Shown: piece by piece, positions 13,801 to 28,555 of the stretch
Layout: the number at the start of each line of letters is the position of its first letter
Position numbering within the stretch: the first letter of the stretch is position 1
Origin: Karalla daura
Lineage: Eukaryota; Chordata; Actinopteri; Chaetodontiformes; Leiognathidae
Length of the DNA: 64,000 bases
Reading direction: 5' to 3'
Assembly (NCBI GenBank): GCA_029224185.1
Contig: CM055205.1
Coordinates: forward strand, 5,832,273-5,896,272
Position numbers and translations under genes: made by a program
Notes under the pieces: generated by a model
The model's database searches: none
What the model saw: only the letters and a program-made list of their open reading frames with translations
What the model was told of the DNA's origin: nothing

Positions 13801-14215
13801 GGACTCCAAGATCGTCCAGGTGGCCCTAAACGGGCTGGAGAACATCCTGCGGCTGGGCGAGCAGGAGGCCAAGCAGGAGAACAGCGGGGGCGGAGTCAAT
13901 CCCTACTGCAGCCTCATCGAGGAGGCCTACGGTGGGTGGAGGCTTGACGGGCTGGCGTCGGCCCGGAGCTGACCTTTGATCTCCCCGCCCGAGAGCTCGA
14001 CATCCATCCGTGTTCTGTCTCCTCCAGGGCTGGACAAGATCGAGTTCCTCCAGAGCCACGACAACCAGGACATCTACCAGAAGGCCTTCGACCTCATCGA
14101 GCACTACTTCGGCGTGGAGGACGAGGACAGCAGTATAGCGCCTCAGGTGGACCAGGCCAACCAGCAGTTCCTCTTCCCCCAGCAGGAGGCGCCCATGGAG
14201 GGCTTCCAGCTATAA
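7818..14215 (+). CDS. kpna6: Importin subunit alpha-7 (karyopherin alpha 6)
   Basis: This is the nuclear-import adaptor that binds classical nuclear localisation signals and links cargo to importin beta. There are 14 coding exons: 7818-7821, 10102-10235, 10340-10432, 10522-10621, 10705-10799, 10882-11013, 11109-11197, 11301-11400, 11828-11991, 12130-12208, 12663-12788, 13396-13523, 13747-13931 and 14028-14215. All introns are GT-AG and the joined frame is open for 538 aa, against about 536 in human. Residues about 10-55 form the importin-beta-binding domain, with a basic RRRR cluster and KRR. ARM repeats follow, carrying the tryptophan/asparagine ladder as WALTN, WALGN, WALSN, WALSY, WTISN and WAITN. 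The protein ends in an acidic tail and APMEGFQL, shared by the KPNA1/5/6 subfamily. The N-terminal SPAKDNYRM and the gene neighbours favour KPNA6 over KPNA1 and KPNA5. The first coding exon carries only ATGG, before a 2.28 kb intron. Confidence 0.97.
7822..10101 (+). other. kpna6: kpna6 intron 1
   Basis: This is the largest intron of the gene. It contains a remnant of a fish LINE-type tail at about 8996-9040 ('gatggataaatagaaact' then 'tttgatccccaaggga'). A strongly CpG- and GC-rich block spans about 9240-9760. Short TG runs lie at 9839-9872. No coding exon is evident. The GC-rich block could be an alternative promoter or first exon. Confidence 0.6.
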
Positions 14216-17200
14216 GTCTGCCACCCTTCCCGCCCCCCCAGTTCCCACCATTTGCCACCTCCATACCCTCTTCATGTCATGGAGGAGCCCCAAATGCCTG
14301 AGTTCTACCTTTTACGCCCTGTTGCCTGATTTCCACCACCACGCCCCAGCTTCTATCACCTTAGACACGCACACGCCCCACACGCACCCCCATCGGAGAA
14401 AGGCTCTCTCTTAGGGCTCTCCAGCCCTGAACCCCCCCCCCCCCCCCTTCACCTTTCTCAATCCCCCTCAGCAGGTGGACTGACTTCTTGCAGGGCAGAC
14501 GCAGCAGTGCCCCCCCCCCCCCCCCCCCCCCCCCAGGCCCGGCCTGTGAGTCTGCCCCCGGCTTAAAGCGCACACGCGGACATCGCCCTGCCAGGCCACA
14601 GCTTCTAGATCCCGTCACCGGCGGCGACCATGGCCTGCCGGTTCACATCTTTATATACACACTTTGTCGATTTCCTACCCCCCCCCCCCCCAACGGGACA
14701 TTCCTATTTGCAGGATTAACCACAGCCTGGGCTGCGTGAGGGGAAGTATGCCTGGCTCTCCATGTCAGTTCGACCTAGTGCAATTCAATGAAAAAAAGAA
14801 AACAAAAAAACAAGATCCCTTTTTTGTTTCCTGATTTATTTTTTCCACGTCCCTTATTTACCTGCCTTTTAAGTGCTTGTTACCCCCCATCCCCCCCTTT
14901 TTTTTTTGGCTTAGGGCTGGTCTACTAATAGAGGAGTCTGTGGGGGGGGGGCCCAGATGCCCACCCACACCTGGGGGCTCTCTGCTGCCCAGAGTCTGAT
15001 TGCCCCAACCAAGACGTGTGATTTTTTTGTTTCTTTTAATCATCTCGTTTTTCCATCTATCAGCATTTTTAGTGGGTAGGGGTCGAACGGGAAACAAGTG
15101 TACAAACTACCTTCGACTAGGGAACAGATCCGACTGAAACATTGGAAGGCGGGGCTTGGAGGTTTTTTGTTTTTTTTTTGGTTTTAATTTTTGTTTTAAG
15201 GTTATGCTTAAAGATCTAGAGAAAAAAAAACAAACATCCGGGTTTGGAGGGTGGTATAGTTAGAGATCTAATGTTCGTCGTGTGCTGTGTTATTAATAAC
15301 AAAACATTTGAATTATGAAGTGATCTAACTATTAAACAAGGCATAGCTGTGGGTGGAAGGGGGGGGCAGGGCTGGGTGGAGGTAGGTTGGAGGGGGGGGG
15401 CACTAGCAGCAGCGCACCCCAAATCAGTTTAACGTGGTGGTACATTCTAGGGACTGGAGGCGAAGCATAGGACGGACTAGCATTAGAGGTGGAGCATCTC
15501 GCGTGGATCTCCAGATTTCATTGATGCCTATCACAAAGGCGGCTGCTGCTGCTGTGTAGCCCCGCCCCTCCCCCGGTCCCCCCCCCCCCCACCCCTCCCC
15601 CCCCACACATCCCCAGATGTATGCGGTAGGGGTTTTGCATGGTGTTATATTACCCTGCCCACAGTCACAGAGTATCCCTGGCCAAACGGAGCGACGCAGA
15701 GAGCAGTGTGATGGGAAAGCTGGTGGTGGTGGTGGTGGTGGTGGGGGTGGGGGGTGGGGGGTTTCTTTTCTCTCTGTGACGTGCGCAGTCAGTGCTAGTG
15801 CTGTGGTGGTGGTGGCGTTTCGTGTAGTGGTAGAGTCGATTACGTAACCTCTGGCATCACCCGACATCACCACCCCTCGGAGGCATGGGGGTGAGGAGCG
15901 CGGCGCTCTCTTTGCATGGGGTCCATTGTGATGTGCGTAGGTGTGGATGTAAATAGCCGCTCCTCCGCCAGGCCAGGAGAGTCTCCACCACCCCGCTGTC
16001 CCCACCGCAGCCAGGGCTTTGGCCAGGGACAGCTCTGGGGACGTGTGACCAGCCGAACTGCAACGGGAAATTCAAGTATGAGTCAATATTTGAATTTTGA
16101 TGTATTTGCATTATATATAGATATAAATATATATATATATTTGCGCACACTTCATGCACACTTGCATACAACACCAGCAGACACTGTACACACACCTCAC
16201 ACAGATGAGTGGCTGGGAGCAAGTGAGATGGTTTCTGTGGAGTTCAAGCAAAGTACTTTGATTTATTCTGAAGCTCAGATCTTCTCCAAGAGTGATAATG
16301 CCACTGTGGCCGTTTTGTTTTCTTTATCTTCTTTTTTTTTGTAGTTTCAGAGCATCTGAGATGTTATAGTTTTTCATGAAAATGCTGCCATTGGTTCAGT
16401 TCTAATGAAGATGACTTCTTTTTATTGGAGACCATTAAAAAAAAAGAAAAAGCTAGTTTTGGCCACCCCCCGGAAACGGTTTCCATTTGCTCCCGGCCAC
16501 GCGACTTATGATGGTTTGAATTGGCCCTGCGACCCTCCACACCCCCCCCCCCCCGACCTGGCATCAGAGTGCAGCCGTACGCTGGTCCCGGGTCGGGGCC
16601 TTAGGCTTCCGTGGATGGAGCAGAGCTGTGACTGTGTGATGTTTGACTGACAGGCACTGTGTGAGGGAGAGGTCGATCGACTCTTTGACTATGTCCCCGC
16701 CAGTCTGGGAGCCGCTGTTCTGTGGACGACCCACGCGGACCCACGAAACGGTGACCACAATGATTCTGCATCGTCTGAGGTCCGCTCAGTACTGAGTTTA
16801 TTTAGGAGTTTTTTTTCGGGATCAGTCCCTCAGATTTGACCACGCGTCTTTCTTTCATAAAGGACTGCAGGACTTTTGCGTGGGGGGGGGGGGGTTAGGG
16901 TTAGGCTATTGTTAGGCTACAGGCTATTGCAGCTCGTTTCTCATTGCCGGGGCGACGTTTCCAAAACGAGGTCCCCCGTCTCATCGGCCGGGGTTGATGT
17001 CCACAGAACACGCGCGCTCCCAGGAGACACGAGAGTTGAAATCGCGAATAATTGAGCAACAAGAACTTACCTCTGCACGAGGGACGCGCAGAGCAGCGTT
17101 TCCAGCTGAGGTCTCCGCGGCCGGCGCCGTGCCCGGCCCGCTAACAATGCCAGGATTGCAACGTTTCAATGAGAGAGAGAGAGGGAGAGAAAAACAGAGG

Positions 17201-18235
17201 AATTTGTGCATCAACCAGGAAAATTATTTATATTTCTGAAAAGTGAAAATGCACTCCTATTCACAAAAGTGCCAATCTGACCAACAAAGACTGGAGGTTC
17301 TTATGTATCTGTCTTTGACTTACAGATTCTTTTCCTTTATATCTTTTTATTTACTTGAATGTGCACACATTTTGTGCAGAACATTGCTGCTCTATTTTCC
17401 TTATCCTTAAAGTTACATTATTTGCCATGGTTTCCTTTGAGAAGTGGCATTCTTTACTGTGGGCGCCTGAGCGGGGGAGGGGGGGGGCGGGATCATGGGT
17501 GGGTGGGTGTGGGTGTGGGAGGGGGGGGGGTTGATTAATTGCATACGACTGGTCTCTCCAGCTACCTGTTGTCCATGGGTGTAATGGTCCCCACTATTGC
17601 AGTCTTTTGATGTTTTTCCACTGTGCATAGCTACGCTGCAAACGTTCCGGAACGCGTCGCTCGGTCCCACGCGGCCCACACGGCACACTCTCACCCACCG
17701 TTCTGTGAAGACGTTCCCGAGGTCGGGGGCCCGTAGCCCCCCCCCCCCCCTTGCCCCCCCCCTCCTCGTGCAAACCTAGCCAGCGCCGATGGAGGCGGTG
17801 ACGCGTTTTCCGCGCGTCCGCGTGATGCGATTTGAGAAAGTGACTATCAAGGCGGACAATTGCAGGTACTAACCCTATTGTCACAGTTAACCAAAGTTTC
17901 TTTTTCTTCTCCTCCTCCTTCTTTTCATCCCGACGGCTGGTATGGTAAATAGCTGACTGGGTGTTGCAACAGCCGGTGTAATTGGCTTCTGTCAGTCCGT
18001 GTGACTGGGTGATTGCTCCAGGCCTTTTCAAACACGCTTCTCTTCATTGGAAGCTGCAGTACCTCAGTCTCTCTCTTCTCACTTGATAATTTTTTTCTTT
18101 CTTCCGTCTCGACTGCGAGTACTTTCTAGGGAGGTTGGAAAAAAAGATATATATATATATATATGTAGATATATATATGAAAGATCCTAGTAATCCAGAA
18201 GACTGCAATAAATATTGTCCAAAATCCGGCACCCC
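14216..18235 (+). other. kpna6: Probable long kpna6 3' UTR
   Basis: The sequence after the kpna6 stop codon has no gene. It holds many C and G homopolymers, including C25 at 14510-14534, a (GGT)n run near 15720-15745 and AT-rich stretches near 16115-16142 and 18146-18180. Candidate poly(A) signals are ATTAAA near 16434, AATAAA at 18207-18212 and AATAAA at 19123-19128. KPNA6 has a long 3' UTR in mammals, so termination near 18.2 or 19.1 kb is plausible. The true end needs transcript data. Confidence 0.4.
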
Positions 18236-18374
18236 AGAGGCAAAGATCCACCAACAAACTGCCCTGCCAGGTGACACTCCTTCCACTGGGTGGAGCTAAC
18301 AGAGGCAACTACTTGATGTTTTTCTAAGATAAAAAATTGTGCAGTGATTTACATTAAAAAGTATTATTAAGTTA

Positions 18375-18410
18375 AACTATGTATGTTCTGATACATTGAC
18401 AGGGATTCAG
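18375..18410 (+). repeat. Direct repeat, copy 1 of 2
   Basis: The 36 bp stretch beginning 'aactatgtatgttctgatac' recurs almost identically at 20535-20571. A second shared motif follows each copy: 'ctagtcaggctgcatgatca' near 18600 and 'ctaatcaggctgtacggtca' near 20615. The pair therefore belongs to a longer duplicated or transposed unit. Confidence 0.6.
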
Positions 18411-19880
18411 ATGCAATTCTAATCACTTCTGCGAAGTGGAGAAAAAGCCTCATTAGAACACATCACAGGGAAAAAAAAAAAAACAGAAGATAAAATAGGA
18501 GGTGAGGATACAAGCCTTTTCTGCTTTTCTTGATCTTTTTCCTGATCAGGATATCATGGGCTATATTTTTGGATAATTGTGTTTAGAGTAAGAGTTTGTC
18601 CTAGTCAGGCTGCATGATCAGGAACCTTGTTACCTATAGGGGAATGAACAGACATCACTAAATATCTCAAATCTGACTTGTCTTCCGTCCCAGAGGGTGT
18701 CCTTGTCTGTATCAAAATCTAAAGCCATGCTTGGCTTGGTCAAGTTATGTCTACGCTACAAATGTTTACAATGCTACATGTTTGTAAAATACTTTTCATA
18801 TGCCATTACCGACCAGTCCTGATGTATTCTCTGCTCTGGTCCTCTCATTTCTTTTACATGTATTTATTTTCTCTATTCCTGTTGATGAGTTTTCATTTGC
18901 TCAAAAAAAAAAACAAGAAAAAAAAAGATTTACCCATCTTCAACTGTGACTTGACGTGACTTTACCGACGGTATGAATGAGTGACGAGAAACTTATACAC
19001 TTCAGCTGAACATGACACACAAACATGAACATGAAAAGAAGAAAACATACAGGAACAGCAACGATATTAAAAGTGTAAAAATATATTAAAATTTTAAATT
19101 GTTCAGTGGAAATACTGTACAAAATAAAGTTATGTTGCAACCCTTTAACGCGGATGTGTCTTCTTGCGCCGCCCAGCACATGCAGGATTGCAGTCACTGT
19201 TTATGCTTATGTCGGCCATCCTGACAGAACCATGAAAGGCGCCATTTCTCCTGTTTATTTCCCTAAATCATTATCAGTGGTGTATGATGAATGTGTGAGC
19301 TGACGCAGCCTCAGTTACCAAATAGCAGTTATAGTTGCAGTTAATTCAACTGCTAATTGTGAAACCTCAGCGCTAGCTGTACGTCAAGTCGAGGCAGGTG
19401 TGCTCACACATGCCTGTGTCTGCATGACATGTAAAGATTACTGGTCGTGTTGCAGGGCACATGCGCGTTGAGATCATTCTGATCAGTGAATTTCAGTTCA
19501 TGGTGTACGGTAAGCATGGCAGTTACTGCAAGTGTGACATGTCAAATATGCCTCGCCACTCCTAGTAATAGGGCTGTGTAAGGTATGTATAAGGCAGGTG
19601 TCACATCATCACCTCATCATTATACGCCTATTATGTCATGTTGCTGTATACCATACGGTAGGCAGTGTACAGTCCTTCCTTCCTTTCTATCATGACCTCA
19701 AACGCTGACGGTCACAGGCAAGACAGCCTCTTGATGATGCTGCTATGGGGAGCGTACACGTTTTGTTTTGTTGTTTTTTTTCTGTTAAGTTTGTCCTAAA
19801 AAAAAGGGGCGACAAATCCACCAATAATGTCCTAATGACAGGACAGCCTACTGTGGCTTGTTGGTTTTGGATTGTCTGTG
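18411..19880. other. Spacer between kpna6 and txlna, no gene seen
   Basis: This AT-rich sequence has only short spurious reading frames. It includes an AATAAA at 19123-19128 that could be a distal kpna6 poly(A) signal. A-runs lie near 18470-18484 and 18901-18927. No exon or RNA gene was recognised. Confidence 0.4.
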
Positions 19881-20083
19881 TGGATTGTTTGTTTTTTTGT
19901 TTGTTCTGGGGTGAATTGCTCAGGATGTATGAGTCCTTTTGCGAGTGTGACGTCATCGCTGACGTCATCACTGTTCCTATTCATTAGGTAGGTGAATGGA
20001 ATGTTTGTTTTTCTTTGTTCTGGGGTGAACGCTCGGGATGTATGAGTTCTATTGCGAGTGTGACGTCATCGCTGACGTCACCG
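19881..20083 (+). repeat. Tandem duplication carrying paired CRE sites
   Basis: Two diverged copies of an approximately 90 bp unit (19881-19970 and 19997-20083) share 'ttgttctggggtgaa', 'ggatgtatgagt' and 'gcgagtgtgacgtcatcgc'. Each ends in two perfect TGACGTCA palindromes, at 19948-19955 and 19960-19967, then 20061-20068 and 20073-20080. In each pair the sites start 12 bp apart. TGACGTCA is the established CREB/ATF binding site. The block lies about 0.7 kb upstream of the probable txlna first exon. Function is inferred. Confidence 0.7.
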
Positions 20084-20184
20084 CTACGAGGTTGATTACC
20101 AGCAGTGTGAGGTCACGATGCCGTCGCACTGTTGAGAGAAAAGTTTGTAAGTCGGGGTCAGGATTGCCATCTGGCAGAGCTTGC

Positions 20185-20407
20185 CCACGGATCAGCAGCC
20201 CTTGGTGGTGGAGGCGCGGAAATGCGCTGAGGAAGCCAAATACTAAGGGCTGATCGTGGATTGAGCAGCAGGGATCTGCTCCTCTGGTAGCAGCACTGCT
20301 GGCTCCAGTAGCCAGCAGGCCCAAGGGCTAGTTCCTTTGGGCATCAAAGGCTAGAGTGCCTCTCGGTACTCTAGGCTTTGGACTCCGGTTCTCTCTCTAC
20401 CGGAGTC
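20185..20407 (+). other. Run of six consecutive hairpins
   Basis: Inverted repeats follow one another with almost no gap. The arms are 20185-20205 with 20236-20259 (imperfect), 20263-20268 with 20276-20281 (GAGCAG/CTGCTC), 20296-20304 with 20310-20318 (CTGCTGGCT/AGCCAGCAG), 20320-20326 with 20334-20341, 20345-20357 with 20368-20380 (12 of 13 pairs), and 20381-20389 with 20399-20407 (GACTCCGGT/ACCGGAGTC). A CT-rich tract follows at 20408-20515. It could be a structured RNA or the end of a hairpin-rich transposable element. I do not recognise the family. Confidence 0.55.
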
Positions 20408-20534
20408 TCTCTCTACCAGAGACTTTCCCTCCACTGCTTGCTTGCTCTCTTTCTCTCTTTCTCTCTCTCTCTCTCTGTCGATCTCTCTTTCCTCTCCCTC
20501 TCTCTCTCTCCAGATCAAATAATCATTAATGAGT

Positions 20535-20640
20535 AACTATGTATGGTCTGATACATTGACCAGGGATTCAGAAAAATTCGATTCTGAACTTTAAGAATCG
20601 GAAATCAGAATCGATATCCAGCCCTAATCAGGCTGTACGG
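20535..20640 (+). mobile_element. Short palindromic element, possibly hAT-derived
   Basis: The sequence starts with the second copy of the 'aactatgtatg' direct repeat. From about 20561 it reads CAGGGATTCAG, then self-complementary GATTCTGA/AATCGG/TCAGAATC segments, and ends near 'ccagccct' at about 20624. Opposed CAGGG and CCCT ends around a palindromic body resemble small non-autonomous hAT elements. The assignment is tentative. Confidence 0.35.
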
Positions 20641-20654
20641 TCAGGACTTTATGC

Positions 20655-20819
20655 CTCCGGCAGATGGCGACAACGTTTGAACCAGAGAAACAAGCCGCAA
20701 GAAGAAGAAGAAGATTCCAAAGTTATGACCGGAAGTGTATTTTCTCTGGCTCACGCTGTTTGAGGAAACCTGCAGTTCCAGGCTCAGACACTCTCGCTGT
20801 TTCCTCATTGACTCTGAAG
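20655..20819 (+). promoter_or_regulatory. txlna: txlna promoter and probable non-coding first exon
   Basis: An ETS site, ACCGGAAGTG, lies at 20728-20737 and a YY1-like 'cagatggcgac' at about 20659-20669, both usual in TATA-less housekeeping promoters. A good donor, CTGAAG|GTAAAC, falls after 20819. The coding exon downstream has an acceptor ten bases before its ATG, so at least one 5' non-coding exon is required. This is the best candidate. Confidence 0.5.
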
Positions 20820-21453
20820 GTAAACAACCCCCCATTATCTGGCAGGGCGGCATATGCGGCTGGAAACAGGGCAGTGTCGTGCGTGCCCGTGCCGGTGGAC
20901 GTGCGTGTCTTTTGCATGCGCGCGCAAAGGAGCTAATAGTGTGAAGTTAATGCAGGCTAGCAGGTGCTAGCCCGGGCCAGCTAACGTAATGTGAAACCTC
21001 GACACACCGTCGCTACGCTTGATCAGACATTCGAGCAGAATCTCGCAATTAGATATATATGGCAAGCTGTAGCCGCAGCCTTAGTCTGTGTCGACACGGC
21101 ATTGGTGTTCCGAGCTCGTAGCAGGTTTCCTTGAAAGCCAGCTGCGACCCTGGAGGCTTGAAATCCCTGTATTGATCACCAGAGGCGGTTAATGTGATCG
21201 CAGAGAGCGTTATGCGATTATACAACACGTTTACAAAGTTGTCATGTGTCTGAAATGACTCATCTGGTCTCGTCCAATGTCATTCCATAGAGCCAAGTGC
21301 AGGTCAGGTTTTCCCCCCCACAACCAAGGCTGATGAGGCTCAACAGTCAAAACCAAGATCTCGGTTATAAGTTCTCCAGCGGGACCTCACGTCACTGACA
21401 CTGTTTGTTTGCTGTTGTTGGTCAGCCGTTGAGGGTTATCCTGCTTCCTGCAG
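20820..21453 (+). other. txlna: txlna 5' UTR intron (proposed)
   Basis: This interval runs from the proposed donor at 20820 to the acceptor 'cttcctgcag' ending at 21453. It contains no open coding segment that joins the frame. Confidence 0.45.
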
Positions 21454-21463
21454 ACGCCCCGAG

Positions 21464-25503
<4,040 letters not shown>

Positions 25504-25521
25504 GGCGCCGCCACCCCTAGC

Positions 25522-25534
25522 TCCCTCCCTCCCT

Positions 25535-25577
<43 letters not shown>
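25522..25577. repeat. (CCCT)n/(CT)n tract
   Basis: A tetranucleotide run passes into a dinucleotide CT run, about 20 bp after the txlna stop codon. It would be transcribed in the 3' UTR as a pyrimidine tract. Confidence 0.95.
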
Positions 25578-25581
<4 letters not shown>

Positions 25582-26787
25582 CCCCCTCCAGCACCAAGCC
25601 ACCAAACTGTAAAGCCACCAGCCCGCAAGCCACTACTCCTCCACAGGACGACGTTTCATGTTAAACACTGGCCGGGAAGCAGATCAGATAGCAGGGGCAG
25701 CTTGTGTCTTCTCGGCATGCTCTGCGGGCTTTTTAGGGTGATGGGAAGATAGTGTCTTATCTGTCTGCACTAGCCTGCGCAGCATAACTCAGTTACTGTG
25801 AATAAAATGATTAAGGTAATATGTTGATTACATGGTTTGAAATAACCACTTATCCCTATTAGTCACATCTCCACGCTTCATTGATTAGTCAGGGTTATTT
25901 CCTCAGATGACCTGCGGGAAACCTCTAAGGAACACAGGCTCGAGGAGGAAAACTTAAGGGATTTATTTTTTTCTATTTTCTTAAAATGGCTTGATAATTT
26001 AATTTGTCTTTAAAACTCGCCCCGGTTTTGGTGACACTCCAAGAACAAACTGTGCCACACATGCTGCTACACAGAAACGTGGGGATCTCAAGTCCTCGAC
26101 TTCTCTGGCACAGGCATCCAGAATCCGGACCCGGCCCCGTTACACACTGGCTCCAACGCGGACCCCTAAGTTGACGCCGACGGCCCCCGCCCATGAGGCG
26201 GCCGCAGTGGCCTGTACCAGCATCGTTAGTGGCACGCTCGTAAATGCAGGGTGGCACTGAGCCGTGCCGCCTTGGCACACATTCCTTCCTCTGACTGGCA
26301 TTACGCACGGGGCAGGTTGGCAGGATGAATGACCGTACAGTTTGGGATGACACAGGACCAACAGAGATCTGGCTCAGAGAGTCATCAGAGGTCGAATGAG
26401 GTGTGTGTGTGTGTGTGTGAGTTAGTGTGTGCGTGTGTGTGCACGTGCATCTTTATTTCCATTGTGGTTGGAAGGGGGTGTGATTTATAGCTCGCAGTAC
26501 CCTGAAGACCACCTAAGTTTCCTTTCAGGTGAAGGCATTTATAAACGAGCTTATCCAGTTCTTCATAACAAATAATCCTGAGCGCTGCGTAATTAATAAT
26601 ATCAATAATCTGACATTGTTCTTGTTTGTTCAGATTTAAGAATTTATGGCCAGAGTTAGTTTTTTTTTTTTTTTACCACAGTTTTACCTTTTAGACCAAA
26701 CGTCCCTTGTTTTATATGTTTGCATCACACAGCTTCATATGTGCAAGGTTTGATTTTGCGGTATCTATTGATCGATGCGTACTCACT

Positions 26788-26880
26788 GATATTGAGTACG
26801 TATATATACATACATATATATATACACTCAATATCTATATGTTGATACTGAGTATATATATATATACGATATTGAGTATC
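26788..26880. repeat. TA-rich nested palindrome
   Basis: GATATTGAGT at 26788-26797 pairs perfectly with ACTCAATATC at 26826-26835 around a self-complementary TA-rich loop. A related pair, GATACTGAGTAT and GATATTGAGTATC, follows to about 26880. The block can fold into a long hairpin or cruciform, and lies in the probable txlna 3' UTR. Confidence 0.8.
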
Positions 26881-27700
26881 TTGACAGTGCAAGCACTGGA
26901 AGGTGTTGCTTTTATTGACCAAGTACCTTCGAGCTCAGTTGGTTTTCAAGATGTCCAGTCTTCTTTCTAACATTGTAATGACAACCACTCTAAACCTGTT
27001 TAGGTCAGTCTTCTGTGTGCGCGTGTGTATGCGTGTGTGTGCGTGCTTACATGTCAATGATTGTCACGGCCCTGGGAATTGCAGTAGCTTGTAATCAGGT
27101 TGTAACTAGAGAATGTTTAAGGACCTCTATGCAACGCTTGCCTTTTGGTTTTCTTCTGTTGCAGTCTAAACTGACAAAGCACTTAGCTGAGAATGTATAT
27201 TGATTATATCCTGCATGGATGTATTGTATAACCAGATAACATATCTCACAGCAAATTTTGCTTACGTTTGACTCCTGTCGATGGCCTTTCAGTCTCTCGA
27301 CAGTGAGCATCTCATTGTCCATCTCTCCTGTTGCTTTTAGAAGGTGCAGTAAGTGGCAATAAGGAGAGAAGCTGAGTTCTGAATTGTACTTTCACTCCCA
27401 AACATGTCAATTTTCCTCAGACATTCTTATGTATTACTTGATATGTAGCATTGATCCCAAGGTGTCAGCCTGTAGAATCAGTTATGTCAACTTAAGTAGA
27501 AATGGCAAAGCTAATTTCTTCCATTGCCTCACAGAAAGATTTATTGTACCTCTGCTCCATTGGGGGAGGTGGAGGTGTTTTGACCATGAGAAGGAACCAA
27601 AGATGTTTCCTTTCTTTTTGTTTCTTTTTTGTCTTTTGCAGTACTTATATCTGACTGTATATTTTGTTTCTTGTGAAATAAAAAGATGTAACGGTGTCCA

Positions 27701-28390
27701 TTTGAAATGTCTGTCAACTGAGCATCAGATTCATATTGGACTACATATTCAAGAGTTATTGTCGTATGCATTGTGAGAACACAACATTTTTCATTTCTTC
27801 TGTTTACCCTGTTCACTCAACAATTCATGACAAAAGTACACAGTTATGTGCTCTGAGCTTGTGCAGCAGACTTTAAGGGGGGGTGTTGGAGAGTGAAGGG
27901 GTCTGGTGCAGTGTTGGTGCACTGTACATCTAAAGAAGTTGCTAAATATTTCAACTGACATCCCAAATTTCCTCCACCTTCAAAAGAAGTACAGTATTTG
28001 CTGTCAATTCAGGAGCTGTAAAGTTTTGTCCAACATGCTTAAAATCATGTAAGACCAAGGTGTTCCCTCTCTACCTGTCTTACTATCATGTTAAATTGTG
28101 GCTGTTGGTCTCTGAGTCACAGTTCATGACCCTGCACTTGATGTTGTACACAACTTTTATCTGTGTGATCTACTGTTTACCAATACCTTTGGTTATGCCC
28201 ACATCGCATACCTTTACATGTAGCCTACACCCCATTACACCTCAGACTACAGACCAACCCACACCAACAACACCAAGGGTGATTCTGTCACTGTGTTCTG
28301 CCAGAGCAGCAGAGACATGGCCTCTCTTCTGAGTAAAAACAAGGTTCCACCAGACATGGAGCTAGGTAACGGATGGCTGAATACTGCTAC
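27701..28390. other. txlna-eif3i intergenic spacer
   Basis: About 0.7 kb without a recognisable exon. In the human locus CCDC28B, IQCC, DCDC2B and TMEM234 lie between these two genes; none is visible here. A purine/G-rich run occurs near 27878-27908. Confidence 0.5.
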
Positions 28391-28391
28391 C

Positions 28392-28555
28392 ACAAGATGG
28401 CGCCGTAACAATTGAGTCACTTGTCACACCGGAAGTACATCGTCTTCCTCTTCCGCAGCGGCTCCGGAGCCTGAAGCACGAGTGTCCGCCTGTTCTCTCC
28501 GTCTACGAGCAGTGTTGGATAAACTGGACCGACTGGCAGTATCTAGCTGACGAAA
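28392..28555 (+). promoter_or_regulatory. eif3i: eif3i promoter and 5' UTR
   Basis: A YY1 motif, AAGATGGCGCC, lies at 28394-28404 and an ETS/GABP motif, ACCGGAAGTA, at 28428-28437. A pyrimidine stretch, CTTCCTCTTCC, at 28444-28454 could be a 5'-TOP-like start. The initiator ATG is at 28556. There is no TATA box. The motif set is typical of a constitutive translation-factor gene; the TOP start is inference. Confidence 0.55.

Larger units (their letters stand above)
25504..27700 (+). other. txlna: Probable txlna 3' UTR
   Basis: This is non-coding sequence after the txlna stop. It opens with (CCCT)5 and then (CT)n at 25522-25577. Poly(A) signals occur at 25801-25806 and 27678-27683 (AATAAA). 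A palindromic TA-rich block lies at 26788-26880 and a (GT)n run near 26400-26420. TXLNA has a long 3' UTR in mammals, so the distal signal is plausible. Confidence 0.45.

Noticed and set aside
15424..16005. 193-codon minus-strand frame with a poly-Pro stretch
   Set aside because: It arises from (GGT)n and G-run sequence in the probable kpna6 3' UTR; no recognisable domain.
16885..16925. Telomere-like ttagggttagg
   Set aside because: Only about two units after a G homopolymer; too short to be an interstitial telomeric array.
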